This document shows, one piece after another, positions 20,300 to 33,308 of a DNA stretch of 64,000 nt. The stretch is taken from positions 16,123,520 through 16,187,519 of the forward strand of contig CM042553.1 in the NCBI GenBank assembly GCA_023630585.1. The letters run 5' to 3'. How positions within the stretch are numbered: the first letter of the stretch is position 1; each line of letters starts with the position of its first letter. The notes under the pieces were generated by a model, which was not told the DNA's origin, searched no databases, and saw nothing but the letters and a program-made list of their open reading frames with translations. Made by a program: the position numbers and the translations under genes. This DNA is from Cranoglanis bouderius. Lineage: Eukaryota > Chordata > Actinopteri > Siluriformes > Cranoglanididae.

Positions 20300-20332
20300 T
20301 TTTGTTGTTGTTGTTGTTGTTTTTGTTTGTTT
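20300..20332. repeat. (TTG)n microsatellite
   Basis: T-rich run with about six TTG units. Confidence 0.85.
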
Positions 20333-20374
20333 AAGTTGAAGCTAAACCTGTAGGAATATTGCATTAATTACTTT

Positions 20375-20590
20375 TGCTACAATTCAATTCAATTATATTT
20401 GTGTTAACAATGAACATTGTCACAAAGCAACTTTACAGAAATATATAAATTACAGATATAAATTAAAAATTTTAAATACATGCCTAATGAGCAAGAAACC
20501 CGACGGCAGCAAGGAAAAACTAGCTGAGACAACATGAGGAAGAAACCTTTAGAGGAACCAGATGATATCAGTGTCTCTGCAGTCCAGTCT
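20375..20590. repeat. Dispersed fish repeat with attcaattcaat start
   Basis: Starts ttcaattcaattatatttgt and contains cattgtcacaaagcaacttta, then gcaaggaaaaacta, then catgaggaagaaacctt. This order is one I associate with a repeat widespread in fish genomes. Class not established. Confidence 0.5.
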
Positions 20591-21564
20591 TTAGGCACCT
20601 CATAAAATTTTATTTTTCACCCCAGGTGCAGCTCATCAGGATCCTCGACAAGTGAGTGTAATGTTTTAGAGATGAGTTCAGCTAGTTTCTGCTCTAAAAT
20701 ACCTGATAATTTACTCAACACATCACTGCAATCTCTCGATTCACTTCAGTTCTGCTGAATTGTGTTTAAAACTTTCTGTTTGTCCACAGATTACAGCTGC
20801 ACTGCTAATCTCCCACTTGTTGTAGCAGCCCTGAAATGGAGCCATGTTTGCCGGTGCACTTCATCACTCCCCATCTGTGAGCGTTCTTGGCGCGAGCATG
20901 GAGTCACACAGTCGTTAGCGCTATTGCATCGTCGTTAGCATCACCGCTGATGGCTGCTTCTGAGCTTTACTTAATGTAACCATGGACCATCCACTTAAAA
21001 CAGCCAGATGGTGCTGAGAGCATTTTGCTCTTCTTTACTGAGACTCTGACTTGGCAGTCGATGCACGTTGGTGTTAGGTTGGAAAGTGGAACTAACTAAC
21101 TACTGTATTTGTTATTAGCAGACTCTGCAACCCAGATGTTTATGTTGACTGAGTGTGTATCTGTTCAGTATATAGGGGACAGTCAACTGTACTCTTTTAT
21201 CTAAATGCGATCATGCAGCTGTGACTTAATTGCACCCATATACAAGTACGTCACTTCTCTGTGTCCATTTGAAAAAAAAACAAAAAACAACAACAACAAC
21301 AACAACAACAAAAAAAAAAAGCCAACAACAACGGGATTCATCCACTATTGCTGGAGATATTGGTGAAAACCCCATTTGGGGTAGTAGAAAAACATAAGTG
21401 GATGCATTTTTCCAGTTGTGTACCCATGGATCTACACTGTTAGCAGTGTTATCAGAGTTTGTGCATGGTACTAGTGAGAAAGCATTAGTGTGACCTGTGG
21501 TACAATTATGCTGCCAACTTTCACTACTCTTACACCTTTTTTCCATTCACGCTGAAAAACACCA
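20591..21564. other. Unassigned non-coding DNA
   Basis: No gene recognised. It includes an A/CAA microsatellite at 21271-21321 and some GC-balanced sequence near 20830-21000 without a convincing frame. Confidence 0.5.
21271..21321. repeat. Poly-A / (CAA)n microsatellite
   Basis: A-run, about eight CAA units, A-run. Confidence 0.92.
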
Positions 21565-21800
21565 ACGTTTGGGGCTACAGAGTGGCACAAAGGAAACACG
21601 TTCATTCTATTGTCCACAGATTGTGAGTTTGAATCTCGGCAATGCTACAGCCATCCTTGGCCGGGAACTAAGGGAGCAAAATTGGCCATGCTCTCTGGAT
21701 GGGAGGGATGGCATTCTTTCTCTCTCCTGTCAATCACAGTGACACTAGGCAGTCATAACCATCCTATATTTCCTGTAGGTCTGAACTCACAGATTCATGA
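21565..21800 (+). mobile_element. SINE-like repeat (family S4), copy 1
   Basis: Shares gattg(t/c)gagtttgaat, a ccatcc(t/g)tggccggga block and an aaaattggcc(a/g)tg block with 50425-50600. Both copies have an imperfect Pol III B-box-like gagtttgaatctc. The A-box is not clear. Probably a tRNA-derived SINE. Confidence 0.55.
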
Positions 21801-22149
21801 GCATGTTTAATCTGAACTGAACTAAAAGATCATCTATAAGTACACTTTCAGATAATGCTGTGCTATTAAAGATATTAAAAGGCTGTGCTGTTTCAGCAGC
21901 TGAAGTGAACTCAGAAGGTCTCATTTATCATTTATGTGTCCTGGCTGAGCAGTACACATGGACATATTAAAAGTTTATAATTGTCATGACTAATGGGTGT
22001 TCGACGAATGGTGTTTGAGTGGGGCATCATTAAAGCTAAGATGTCACTTGAGAAGCTGGGTCTCTGAACATGGAGAAAAAATTTGCATTGGGGAAAAGTT
22101 CTTAGCTCTGTGCAAATTATGTGCAAAAGAGACACAAAAATGAGCAAGG
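21801..22149. other. Unassigned non-coding DNA
   Basis: Nothing recognised. Confidence 0.5.
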
Positions 22150-22925
22150 TTGAATTTTTTTATTCTGATTGGTCAGAAGATGTTGATGTATTATCTATAA
22201 CAGCAGCAGTTCTGACTGCAAATCACAAGTTTATATTAACAGAAACATTCCAATGCATCATTGTTTCTTTAGTAATAACTTACACAGGGAGTTGTTTGGA
22301 GTTTACACTTTGCAGTTTCACTGTAATGTGACAAGCTGTGCTTTATTGTATTATTAACTTCAAGGAAGGGAACGGTTCTGGTTATGGTTGTTATAGCATA
22401 AGTGATAACAAGAAGTAACTTATTTCATGTTGTTCCACAACAAAAAATGTAAATGTATAAAATGTCAGTTATGGTAAATGGTCTGCACTTATATAGCGCT
22501 TTTCAACCTTTTTTGTGGTTCACAAAGCGCTTTACACTGTGTCTCATTCACCCATTCATGCACACATTCACACACCAATGGCAGCAGAGCTACCATGCAA
22601 GGCACCTGTCTGCCATCAGGAGCAACTTGGGGTTCAGTGTCTTGCCCAAGGACACTTCGGCACATAGAGTCATGTGGGCCAGGAATTGAACCGCCAACCC
22701 TACGATCAGTGGACAACCCGCTGTACCACCTGAGCCACAGCCGCCCCCAGTTATAAATAAATTAAAATTGTAATAGTTGACCATTATTTGTGGGATTAAG
22801 AGGAATAAAACATTTAGGGACATTATGTTATGGGATAATAATAAACTTTGGAGTGGTAACAGTGACTCCACTTCATGCCAGGCCACATCGCACCACCACA
22901 GTGTTGATTATTTTAATGTTTTATA
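22150..22925 (+). repeat. Dispersed repeat R1, copy 5 (split by a SINE)
   Basis: The left part (22150-22472) has attctgattggtcagaagat, cagttctgactgcaaatcac and a ttatagcataagtgataaca block. The right part (22755-22925) resumes with ttaagaggaataaaacattt and the central quasi-palindrome (ggagtggtaacagtgactcc ... caccaccacagtg). The SINE insertion dates after R1. Confidence 0.75.
22473..22747 (-). mobile_element. tRNA-derived SINE (family S2), full-length
   Basis: Read on the minus strand, the head has ggctgtggctcaggtgg (A-box-like) and a ggcggttcaattcc B-box. The body follows, then a tail with gcgctttgtgaac and gcgctatataagtgcag. Flanking duplications CAGTTAT (22466-22472 and 22748-22754) define both ends. 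It interrupts R1. Confidence 0.85.
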
Positions 22926-23135
22926 CATAATCAATTAATATAACTCAGTTCAAAAAGTAATGCAAAAAAAATCTGCTTGCATTAAAATCTACAAACATTA
23001 TATTTTCTTAAACAATGTCCTTTACAAGTAACTGATGGTGATCATTTTATTCAGTGATTATAATTTCTACAAAACTCTGTGAACACTGTCACATATTCCA
23101 GCCAATATGACCTTTTGCATTATGACCAATTTCTG

Positions 23136-23139
<4 letters not shown>
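22926..23139. other. Unassigned non-coding DNA
   Basis: AT-rich; nothing recognised. Confidence 0.5.

Positions 23140-23184
<45 letters not shown>
23140..23184. repeat. (TA)n microsatellite, left of a Tc1 element
   Basis: About 22 TA units ending directly at the Tc1 inverted repeat. Confidence 0.95.
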
Positions 23185-23187
<3 letters not shown>

Positions 23188-24560
23188 TATCTCCCAAAAG
23201 TGAGTACACCCCTCACATTTTTGTAAATATTTTATTATATCTTTTCATGGGACAGCGCTGAAGAAATGACACTTTGCTACAATGTAAAGTAGTGAGTGTA
23301 CAGCTTGTATAACAGTGTAAATTTGCTGTCCCCTCAAAATAACTCAACACACAGCCATTAATGTCTAAACCGCTGGCAACAAAAGTGAGTACACCCCTAA
23401 GTGAAAATGTCCAAATTGGGCCCAATGTGTCAATATTTTGTGTGGCCACCATTATTTTCCAGCACTGCCTTAACCCTGTTGGGCATGGAGTTCACCAGAG
23501 CAGCCCTGCAGCCCAGTTTCTGAAGTCAGGGATTCGTGCTCTGCTTCAGTATGTCACAGTACATGTTGGCATTAGCTCCCCAGTGCCGGCAGCACTCATG
23601 AAGCCCCAGACCATGACACCTCCACCACCATGCTTGACTGTAGGCAAGACACACTTGTCTTTGTACTCCTAACCTGGTTGCCGCCACACACGCTTGACAC
23701 CATCTGAACCAAATAAGTTTATCTTGATCTCATCAGACCACAGGACATGGTTCCAGTAATCCATGTCCTTAGTCTGCTTGTCTTCAGCAAACTGTTTGTT
23801 GGCTTTCTTGTGCATCATCTTTAGAAGAGGCTTCCTTCTGGGATGACAGCCATGCAGACCAATTTGATGCAGTGTGCGGCGTATGGTCTGAGAACTGACA
23901 GGCTGACCCCCCACCCCTTCAACCTCTGCAGCAATGCTGGCAGCACACATATGTCTATTCTGCAAAGCCAACCTCTGGATATGAGCACGTGTACTCAACT
24001 TCTTTGGTCGACCATGGCGAGGCCTTTTCTGAGTAGAACCTGTCCTGTTAAACCGCTGTATGGTCTTGGCCACCGTGCTGCAGCTCAGTTTCAGGGTGTT
24101 GGCAATCTTTTTATAGCCTAGGCCATCTTTATGTAGAGCAACAATTCTTTTTTTCAGATCCTCAGAGAGTTCTTTGCCATGAGGTGCCATGTTGAACTTC
24201 CAGTGACCAGTATGAGAGAGTGTGAGAGCGATAACACCAAACTTAACACACCTGCTCCCAATTCACACCTGAGACCTTGTAACACTAACGAGTCACATGA
24301 CACCAGGGAGGGAAAATGGCTAATTGGGCCCAATGTTGACATTTTCACTTAGGGGTGTACTCACTTTTGTTGCCAGCGGTTTAGACATTAATGGCTGTGT
24401 GTTGAGTTATTTTGAGGGGACAGCAAATTTACACTGTTATACAAGCTGTACACTCACTACTTTACATTATAGCAAAGTGTCATTTCTTCAGTGTTGTCCC
24501 ATGAAAAGGTATAATAAAATATTTACAAAAAATGTGAGTGGTATACTCACTTTTGTGAGA

Positions 24561-24565
<5 letters not shown>
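23185..24565 (-). mobile_element. Internally deleted Tc1-like element (family Td) in a TA tract
   Basis: Both ends are present. The left begins cagtatctcccaaaagtgag; the right is its inverted copy with one end-base change. The inverted repeats are about 215-230 bp, and each holds two direct repeats of an aaaagtgagtacacccct core (outer near 23196, inner near 23383). This is an IR/DR layout as in Sleeping Beauty-type Tc1 elements. TA lies on both sides, within what was one TA microsatellite. Confidence 0.9.
23430..24190 (-). pseudogene. Tc1 transposase pseudogene, deleted for Asp 2 and Glu
   Basis: ATG at 24190 (MAPHGKELSEDLKKRIVALH). The first 173 codons carry the HTH segments (KDGLGYKKIANTL, CSTVAKTIQRFNRTG) and a GRPKK hook. 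They then reach LWSDEIKINLF with the first catalytic Asp, and stop at an in-frame TAG at 23669-23671. Downstream, text for VKHGGG and MVWGF is readable. A deletion then joins the middle of the catalytic domain (ILKQS) to the last residues (VKAVLENNGGHTKY), removing the QDNDPKH and PDLNPIE blocks. Confidence 0.88.

Positions 24566-24641
<76 letters not shown>
24566..24641. repeat. (TA)n microsatellite, right of the Tc1 element
   Basis: About 38 TA units, the continuation of the tract at 23140-23184 on the far side of the insertion. Confidence 0.95.
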
Positions 24642-24644
<3 letters not shown>

Positions 24645-26183
24645 TTTAATTTGCTTACCTTTGATTATGCTACACTATCTCTCTTGTTCTAGCTTGAATA
24701 TAGTTCATTACATTTGCTGGCTGTGATTTTAGAGCTGAGCAATAAAACTAATAAAATAATAATTGAATGAACATGTGATGTAGAGTTCAGGAGAAACACT
24801 CCTTTATTGCATTTGTGTTACTTGGAGTTTTTTATTTGTCGAGCCGAACAAATAAAAGACGTTAAACGCTAAAACACACTCTTGTCACCTTTTGCCTAAG
24901 CAGCATTTGTACAGGGATCAGTTTTAATAGTTTCCCACTCAATTTGCCATTTCCAATCAACAAAATGGTTAGATTGACACAAAAATAAGTACGTTCTAGT
25001 AACACAGTAGGGGTGTTCCCAAAGCCTGTGCTGTAAGCTAATTAGCAGTTAGCATATAAGGACATACTAACCCTACATTCACACTAGCAAGTGACAGGCG
25101 ACTGTTCATTTTCTATGTACGTGCCTGACACAGAGACACCATTTCAGCAAAAGTGCTTGCATTTGAATTGATTTTCTTAATTCTATGCAAATTAGCTATG
25201 ATACTGTAAAGCAACAAATCCAAATAATTGGATTGAATGATTCCTCAGAACAGTCCTATGGCACAGTGGTCTGGCATTTCTCCAGTTCCCCACTCACAAC
25301 TTTAGTTCCTACGTGCAATTAGTTCCCATTTACTGTTTAACATGCAAAAACTGAAGAATTATTTATAAGCATGGTTTCATCTTAACCTCTTCATAGACAA
25401 CATCTCATTAAATGTGTAAGGTGACATTATGAAGAAAATAAAGCTTAGAAGGAAGTAGCAGAGATCGTTGGTGCATCTGGGTAGTGCATGTGGCTAGTAT
25501 AGTTACAGAGCAAACTCTGGCATTTCTCAGTGGTTTCAGATCATGTGAAATGGAAATCATAACACATTTTTTTTTTCATCTGAAATGTGATGTATATCCG
25601 AGTCAAACCGGATGTTTGGGTGGGGAATGATCTGGAGTTTAGCTTTATCCATCGATAACGCTGATTGGATAATTCTGATCTAGCTCAGTGTTTCACCTAC
25701 TGATATATATATGCACTGTATATAGGAAGGAAAGATTATACATGGCAAGTTATCTTATTAGGGGTCCAAGTACTGCAGGATTACAGGAAAAATGCTCATA
25801 TCATAAGAACCACTTCACATGAAGCCATGATTCTTTATTCCCTTGATACCCTGCTCATGATCCTGTATGCAACATACATTATACTTTTTAAGTCCACTTC
25901 TGGAATTTCAACGAAAACTGATTTTGCACTGATCCAAAAAATTTAGTCCAGATGATCTTGAGCTTGGATCCCACAAAAGTTAGCAAAGGATTTGAGATAT
26001 TCCTAATGTTTTTCCAATGACAGTGAAACAAATTTTTCTGTAATACAAAACAGGAAGTGAGCCTGTATCTCTGCATGGCTTTGTCATATTGACACCAAAC
26101 TTGATAGGTCGGTGAAAAAGCCAAATTTTGCCACTTTCTGCCTACACTTACATATTCAAGATCAAATCTTAATAGCTTAATAT
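24642..26183. other. Unassigned non-coding DNA
   Basis: No gene or repeat recognised. A 119-codon minus-strand frame (25888-26247) has no recognisable domain and overlaps a SINE fragment. Confidence 0.5.
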
Positions 26184-26313
26184 TTTGATGGCTAAGGCAT
26201 TTGGCTATTGATGAGAAGGGCATGAGTTCAAATCCTGCCACCATCAATCTGCAGCTATTGGGTCCTTGAGGAAGACCGCTTTGTCTATTTGGATAAAAGG
26301 GTCAACCAAATGA
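26184..26313 (+). mobile_element. SINE fragment (family S3)
   Basis: Head ttgatggctaaggcatttgg (A-box-like) and gggcatgagttcaaatcctg (B-box-like). A body resembling ctattgggtccttgaggaag and a ctatttggataaaag tail motif follow. This is the order found in common fish tRNA-derived SINEs. Confidence 0.6.
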
Positions 26314-27533
<1,220 letters not shown>

Positions 27534-27720
27534 GTTTATACCACAGCCTCAATTCTGATTGGTTAGAAGGTGTTGATTAATAGACAATAGTTGTAGTGAT
27601 TATTTCTGTAGTAACAAATGCTCCACATAAACCGATTAAAGAACATTGATATGGTGAAGGAGATGTTTATTTAACATTTAAACAAATGAGTAAGTAGTCT
27701 CCATTATAAAGCATGAGGGT
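27534..27720 (+). repeat. Dispersed repeat R1, copy 6 (left end)
   Basis: Shows the R1 left end clearly: tttataccacagcctcaatt, then ctgattggttagaaggtgtt, shortened interior, then gaaggagatgtttatttaac. Confidence 0.7.
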
Positions 27721-28377
27721 AGAACTAGCACTAAACTCATTTCTGGTGTCAATATGTTATTGCTTTATACTAGCAATCATAATCCTGGAATATTATTGGC
27801 TGTGCTGACTTTTAATTTTTAACACAATTAGGTTATTTGCAAATGTCATTAAATTCCTGGAAATGCCCTCAATTTAACAACAAGAACAAATTTAATCTTA
27901 CTCTGGGTGTCATTATGCTGGCAATACATGAAAAACCCATAGCTAGCTACTCAACTAGTCTAATACCCTCTGACCAATCAAAACAACTAACCAAAACACA
28001 GGCTGAGCTGGTCAAACTGGTAGACCAGCAGGAAAGACCTCACAGAAACAAAACCGTTTCTGAATTACAACTACACATGCTACACCATAGGCAAGTTATT
28101 TTTAAGAAAATAACACAACACTGAAGCATTTAGAAAATCAACCATTTATGAATTGGTTTAGTCAAGTAATAGGTAAGGTGGAAAATAACTTACCAGTTGG
28201 TAAAGGTGGTCTATCAGTTTGACAAGTGTGGACCGTGTTTTGGAACAAGCTGGCCTATTTAATGTAACATGTTGTTAGTGTAATTAATGATTTGACTTCT
28301 GTTACATCCAAGATAAACATTTGTAGGTGTCCTATATGGATATGATTTAAATATCAATAATGTACAGTATATCTTCC
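27721..28377. other. Unassigned non-coding DNA
   Basis: A 95-codon plus-strand frame (27837-28124) has no recognisable domain. Nothing else seen. Confidence 0.5.
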
Positions 28378-28540
28378 ATCCATCCATTTTCTGTACTGTT
28401 TATCCTACACAGGGTCGCAGAGAGCCTGGTGCCTATCCCGGGGACTCGGGGCACAAGGCGGGGGACACCCTGAATGGGATGTCAACCCATCACAGGGTGA
28501 AATCGCACACACACTCACACATCCATTCATAACAGTACAT
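28378..28540 (-). mobile_element. SINE S1, tail half
   Basis: Matches the tail portion of the copy at 36022-36374: an atccatccatt run, tatcctacacagggtcgcag, a tggtgcctatccc block and a cacacacactcacacatcc block. The tRNA-like head is missing. Confidence 0.75.
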
Positions 28541-28609
28541 CATAACTGTTACAAAAGTTAATACAAGAAATGTCAAAACAGAATGGCATGTGATTTGCGT
28601 GGTCTATTT

Positions 28610-28855
28610 TTAACTTGGATTACACTTGCATTTTTTTCACTGTTCATACTTCACATCTTAGTATCACTACTTGCACTATTTTGTATATGCCATATTATGT
28701 AATTTGCACTATTCCGGCTTTATGCAAACTCATCTCAATCTTGTACAAATCCTTTTCCCCGCTTATGTCTTGTATGTTGTCTTTGTACTTGATGTAAGCT
28801 GTAGGAGCACACCACTGTAGAGGAAGAATTTCATTGTTTTCTACCTATATTTTTT
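28610..28855 (+). mobile_element. Possible LINE-like 3' region
   Basis: Repeated cttgcact / ttgcactatt motifs, then caccactgtagaggaagaat and a ttcattgtttt run. This resembles the 3' untranslated end of some fish LINEs. No coding part is present, so this is a weak call. Confidence 0.3.
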
Positions 28856-28938
28856 ATTCTGTAAACATATGACTAGGACTGTAGTCAAGACCGCCGTTGT
28901 CAAGCCCAAAAACAGGACTAGCCAAGATCGACTCAAGA

Positions 28939-29633
28939 CTAAGTGTTAGGTTTCCTCTTCTCCAGCCCTCGCTACGCTACAAAGCGTGGCGAGTGGCGTG
29001 CTTCCGCATTCCACTGCGCGCTTTCCAGCGCTATTCAAAAACTCTCCGATGGACATTCCATTCACAAAGACTCTCGTTTTGTTTACTTCTGCCATGTGCT
29101 CCTTTGTTTTTGTGTTGCGTCATGTCTCTGCCCCCGTTTCCTCATTGGTTCGCCTTTTAACAGATGATTATCGTGTCCAGGTGTCGCTCGTTTAATCTGG
29201 TTCTGTTTGAATGAACTCTGCTACTTAAATCCCTGTCTGTGTCCGCTTCGTCGCGGAGTATTATATTGGAATTGGTTAAGTTAGATGAGAAAGATTGATT
29301 TTGATGTCAAAGATAGCGACGAAGCAAGTGTTTTTTCCCTATGTTTTTGTTAACCAGGCGTTCCCTGGTTCCTGCGTTTTATCTCATGTTTTTGTTTACC
29401 CGGCGTTCCCGGGTTCTTGGATTCCTGCTTCGTAAGTTCCTGGACTTAGCCCTGTAAGTGTTCTCATCTGTGGCTAACCCTTTTTGGAAGATTGACGTGC
29501 TGTTTTTTTGTATTTTTTGTATTGTTGTCCCATCACTTCTGAATGTGCCCTTTTGTTTGTGCCTAATAAACTGACCACTTTCCCCTGCGAGTGCATCCTG
29601 TTTCCCTTCTAACCCCAGTGTCGTAACACTAAC
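28939..29633 (+). mobile_element. Solo LTR A (sushi-like), 685 bp
   Basis: 28944-29628 runs TGTTAGG...CGTAACA, flanked by CTAAG and CTAAC (4 of 5 match). Contains cttaaat at 29224-29230, then about 28 bases later cgcggagtattat (29252), the same layout as the 13.5 kb element's promoter. AATAAA at about 29565. Shares the 5' tract (cttccgcattcca, actctcgttttgtttac) with the 869-bp LTR but differs downstream, so it is a separate family. Confidence 0.85.
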
Positions 29634-30261
29634 TCTTACGGGGTCAAGACTGAGTCAGGATTGAGTCCAAATGAAAGTGAGACTGAAGCAAGATTAAGAT
29701 CTAAAAACCATTATAATCGTTTTTCAGGCCAAGCCTTTACTTCAGCTTCATATATGCAAGACCCAGTTTGCTCATTTTCTTGGGAATATGCAAATGCACC
29801 AAAAGCTTTGTTGCGGATGATGTAGTTTCTCGTACTCACTGACATTCGTACTTATTCATCCATAAAGAAGAGATATGATGTGATAAATTGTATTGTAAAA
29901 AAAACAGGTTGCATTGCTGCTTCTTTTTTCAGTCACTGAAGTCAGCACAAACTGAAGATATCAGGTTTCCTTTTCCGGAGTGTGGCCCCTCCTGGGCCAT
30001 CTATAAATCAGTGTATAGTCCGAGCTATGTTACCTTTTGTCCCCCATGACCCTGTATATCATAATCAGAGGATGTTGCTCTAAAACCAGCTCTATCCTTA
30101 GGGACTGGTTTTATCCTGCACAAGCTGGGATGGAGACTCTATTTCAGGCACAGATTATTTCCTGCAGCCTCAGGCCATTCTGAGGGCATGACATTTTTTT
30201 CTCACATTTGCCCCAAGGGTAGAAACAAGCAACAGATATTTGGTTTTGGGGAGCTTGGACC
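29634..30261. other. Unassigned non-coding DNA
   Basis: Nothing recognised. Confidence 0.5.
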
Positions 30262-30432
30262 AAATTAGAAGGGCAGCAGTGGCTTAGTGGTTATGGTTGT
30301 GTGCTAGAAGGTTGTGAGCTCAAATCCCGGGCTGGGTTGGACTACAGAGAACTGGATTAAGGCTCCCAAGCAAGAACCTTGATCCAAGATTCTGTGCTAG
30401 GATTGGCTTCTTTATCATACAATAAAAGCATG
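30262..30432 (+). mobile_element. SINE (family S3-like)
   Basis: Head gcagtggcttagtggtta (A-box-like) and ggttgtgagctcaaatcccg (B-box-like), then a shortened body with caagcaagaaccttgatcc. No clear target duplication. Confidence 0.6.
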
Positions 30433-30820
30433 TGTTGATACCAGAAAGGTTGTGTTGATAAAAGAGCATTAAAATGTATTTTAACCCTTTCGTCTATAAC
30501 CTATAAAACATTTAAAAATATATCCAGATTCTTTAGATGTTTTTTTATTACTTAACATTTCATGTGAGATAAATTTAGAATATCACTTGCTCTAAAAAAT
30601 AAATTAACTCTCCATGTGTAGGAATACTGCGCAACAAAGATATTAGTAAAAGCAGATTTTTAAAAAATATATGTATAAAATGAAAATATGTAATTTTAGA
30701 AAAATAGAAACTATATTTTTTCAACAAAATATTGCAGTATTCTTGACATGTGCAAAATTTACACCATTTATGACTCTTGTATAAAGTAATTGATTTTAGA
30801 GGTAAGAAAAACGATCTATC
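30433..30820. other. Unassigned non-coding DNA
   Basis: AT-rich. A 91-codon minus-strand frame (30575-30850) has no domain and runs into the MITE. Confidence 0.5.
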
Positions 30821-31327
30821 TACAGTACTGTGGAAAAGTTTTAGGCACATGCAAAGAAATGCTGTAGAGCAACAATGCCTTCAAAACAGTTAAATTAAAT
30901 GTTTCTACATTTAAAAAAAAAAATAAAAAATACCGTAAAGAGCAGTAAACAGTAATAAATGAAACAAAGTCAATATTTGGTGTGACAAAAAAATTAAAAT
31001 TAAAATAGTAGTCTCCGGTACAATTTGTGCAGTTTTATAAGGAAATTAGCTGGTAAGTTTTATTGAGCATTTGCTTATTTTTGCAGCAAAACCCAGCAGC
31101 CTTCATTGTGTTTTTTGTCTGAAAAGTGGCCTCTTACGTAATATGCTGCTTTCTTTAATGACATACAAACATTTTTCTGTAACATTTAATTTTGTGCTGG
31201 AAAACTAATGTTTGGGAATCTTAAATGTTTTTTGTACTGACTTGATAGAAGTCATCAAATAAAAAAATCTATAACAAAGTTTGTAGTAAAAACAGTAGGG
31301 TGCCTAAAACTTTTGCACAGTACTGTA
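30821..31327 (-). mobile_element. MITE M1, copy 1
   Basis: 30823-31325 (503 bp) between TA dinucleotides. Ends are cagtactgtggaaaagtttt and its inverted counterpart with gtgcctaaaacttttgcac. Non-coding and AT-rich. Same family as 60344-60884 in the opposite orientation. A block of about 50 bases found in that copy is missing near 31075. TA duplication and TIR style point to Tc1/mariner. Confidence 0.88.
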
Positions 31328-31344
31328 TACTTAATAATCACTGA

Positions 31345-31600
31345 TTTGATGAGGCTTTCTTTTAGGAGACATTTATTAAACATTTATAAAAGGAGTATCC
31401 AGTGTCAACAGTTTGTAACTGTAAGTTTTCTTTTTGTCTGACATGCTGCAGTTTAGTGAAAACAAAGTTGCTTATTTTCCATTTAATGCTGTATCTTTTT
31501 GAGTAACTGTTAAACTCCTAATTTGTTTTTAATGCTACTTACAGCCTGTAACTTGCTGCATAACGTATCACACTCAAAGTGTTAATTTCTATGGTAATGC
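31345..31600 (+). repeat. Dispersed repeat R1, copy 7 (partial)
   Basis: Contains tttcttttaggagacattta and a aaaaggagtatccagtgtca block, then tgtaagttttc, in R1 order. Degraded beyond about 31450. Confidence 0.5.
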
Positions 31601-32544
31601 TTAATGACTCAACATACAGTACATACATCTTGCGAGATTTCATACTCAGTAACAACACTTCAGTCGAGATTAATTCAAACTGTGAAATCGTGAAAATGTG
31701 CAGTGGATTAGTGTAAATTCAAATGTATCCTGATTTCTCTGTTCAGACTGAAGTCTAATTGCTACATCTACTGTAGGATATGAATTTCGATATGGATATG
31801 ATTTCGCTACCAGTATGAAAGTAAACTGTAACTGAAAATGTCAGACTGCTGTTCATGTCATCAAAAAGACAGATCTGTTTCATATGGAAATTACCTACAG
31901 TGTGAACGCAGACTTTGTGATCTTGTAAATATATTTCTTCTTGTTTATTCACGAAAACAACTTCAGAAGTTACAGTATTGGAAATAATATTATTGTTATT
32001 ATTGTCTTAATACTTGAAATGGGTTATTTTAACCATACAGAACAGATTTATTAAATAATTTACAGTTTACTACTGCAATCTTACAGTATTGAGGAGATGA
32101 AAATTCTATCAGGTGTTTGTATTTGTTTCAGTATTTTAGTGTGTATCTTAATCCTTTTCTCATTTGAAAATGTATTCTGTGTGAATCCTTTCTGTGTCTA
32201 TTTCTGGATGCACTGTGAATATAATCCAATGTGTCTTTTACGTCATTGAATATTCTGACCTTTCCCATGAGTAAATACAACAGGCTGTTTTATCTTCTGC
32301 TAAATTTCTCAGTCATTGTGTCTGTCACTGTTGTATTGCAGTAAACTAAATGCTGTGAGTAAATACCAAAGCATGCAGGATTGTCCTTTCTAGTTTAGTC
32401 ACTGCACTCATTATTGTTGTCACAAAACAAACAATCATGTTTTGATTTAAATTTGAATTTTAAAAAAAATATTCAGTATTACTTTTGAAAAGCAACTAGC
32501 AACAAGGAATCTTTAAAAAAAAATTCATCAGGTATATTTTTGAA
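31601..32544. other. Unassigned non-coding DNA
   Basis: AT-rich; nothing recognised. Confidence 0.5.
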
Positions 32545-32740
32545 GGAGTAAAACACTTGGGGGGCATGTTGTTATAGGAAAATAATCAATGGTAGGGTGG
32601 TGTGATCCTGCATAACACAATGTCCCGAAGTGTTCCACTTATATCACAGCAACTTGTCAATGGCATTATTACCTAAAGAACAAAATGTTGTAGTATTTAT
32701 CAATTTATAGTGACATTTAATATTTTGTAGATCTTTTTCT
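32545..32740. repeat. Dispersed repeat R1, copy 8 (central part)
   Basis: Shows the quasi-palindromic centre: gttataggaaaataatcaat and a cataacacaatgtcccgaag block. It then gives cacttatatcacagcaactt, the start of an inverted body. Confidence 0.6.
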
Positions 32741-32756
32741 AATCTTCAGCTGTCAA

Positions 32757-33308
32757 GATTCAGTAATCCTGTGCCCACTGTAGCCTCAGATCCCTGTTCA
32801 AGAATGATATCTGGAATCTGACTGCTGCTGTATCCCATCCACCCCAAAGTTCAACATGTTGTGCATACTGAGATGCTTTTCTGCTCACCATGGTTGTAAA
32901 AAGTGGTTGTTTGAGTTATTGTAACCTTTCTGTCACCTTGAACCAATCTGGCCATTCTCCTCTGACCTCTGACCTCTTTCATCAGCAAGACATTTCCACC
33001 AAGAATTGCCACTCACTGGATGTTTTTTTTGTTGGTTTGTTTGTTTTTCCACACCATTCTGTGTAGAGAAAATCCCAGGAGATCAGCGGTTTCTGAAATA
33101 CTAAAAACAGGCCTGTCTGGCACCAACAACCATGCCAAGATCACTGAGATGGCATTTGTCAACCATTATGTTGTTTAATGTGAAAATTAACTGAATCCCC
33201 TGACCTCTAACTGCATGGTTTTATACATTGCTGCATGATTAGTTGATTGGATAATTGCATGATGGTGCTGATGTACTGGTGTTCCTAATAAACTGGCTGG
33301 TTAGTGTA
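32757..33308 (-). mobile_element. Tc1-like element remnant (family Te), copy 1
   Basis: On the minus strand from the right end (cactaacc, then ttattaggaacaccagtac) it contains a damaged N-terminal HTH with text for a GISETAxLLG-like segment. The sequence aatcccaggagatcagcggt (near 33070) is the antisense of the same region at 55500. Its interior is cut compared with a full Tc1. No DDE region. Confidence 0.75.
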
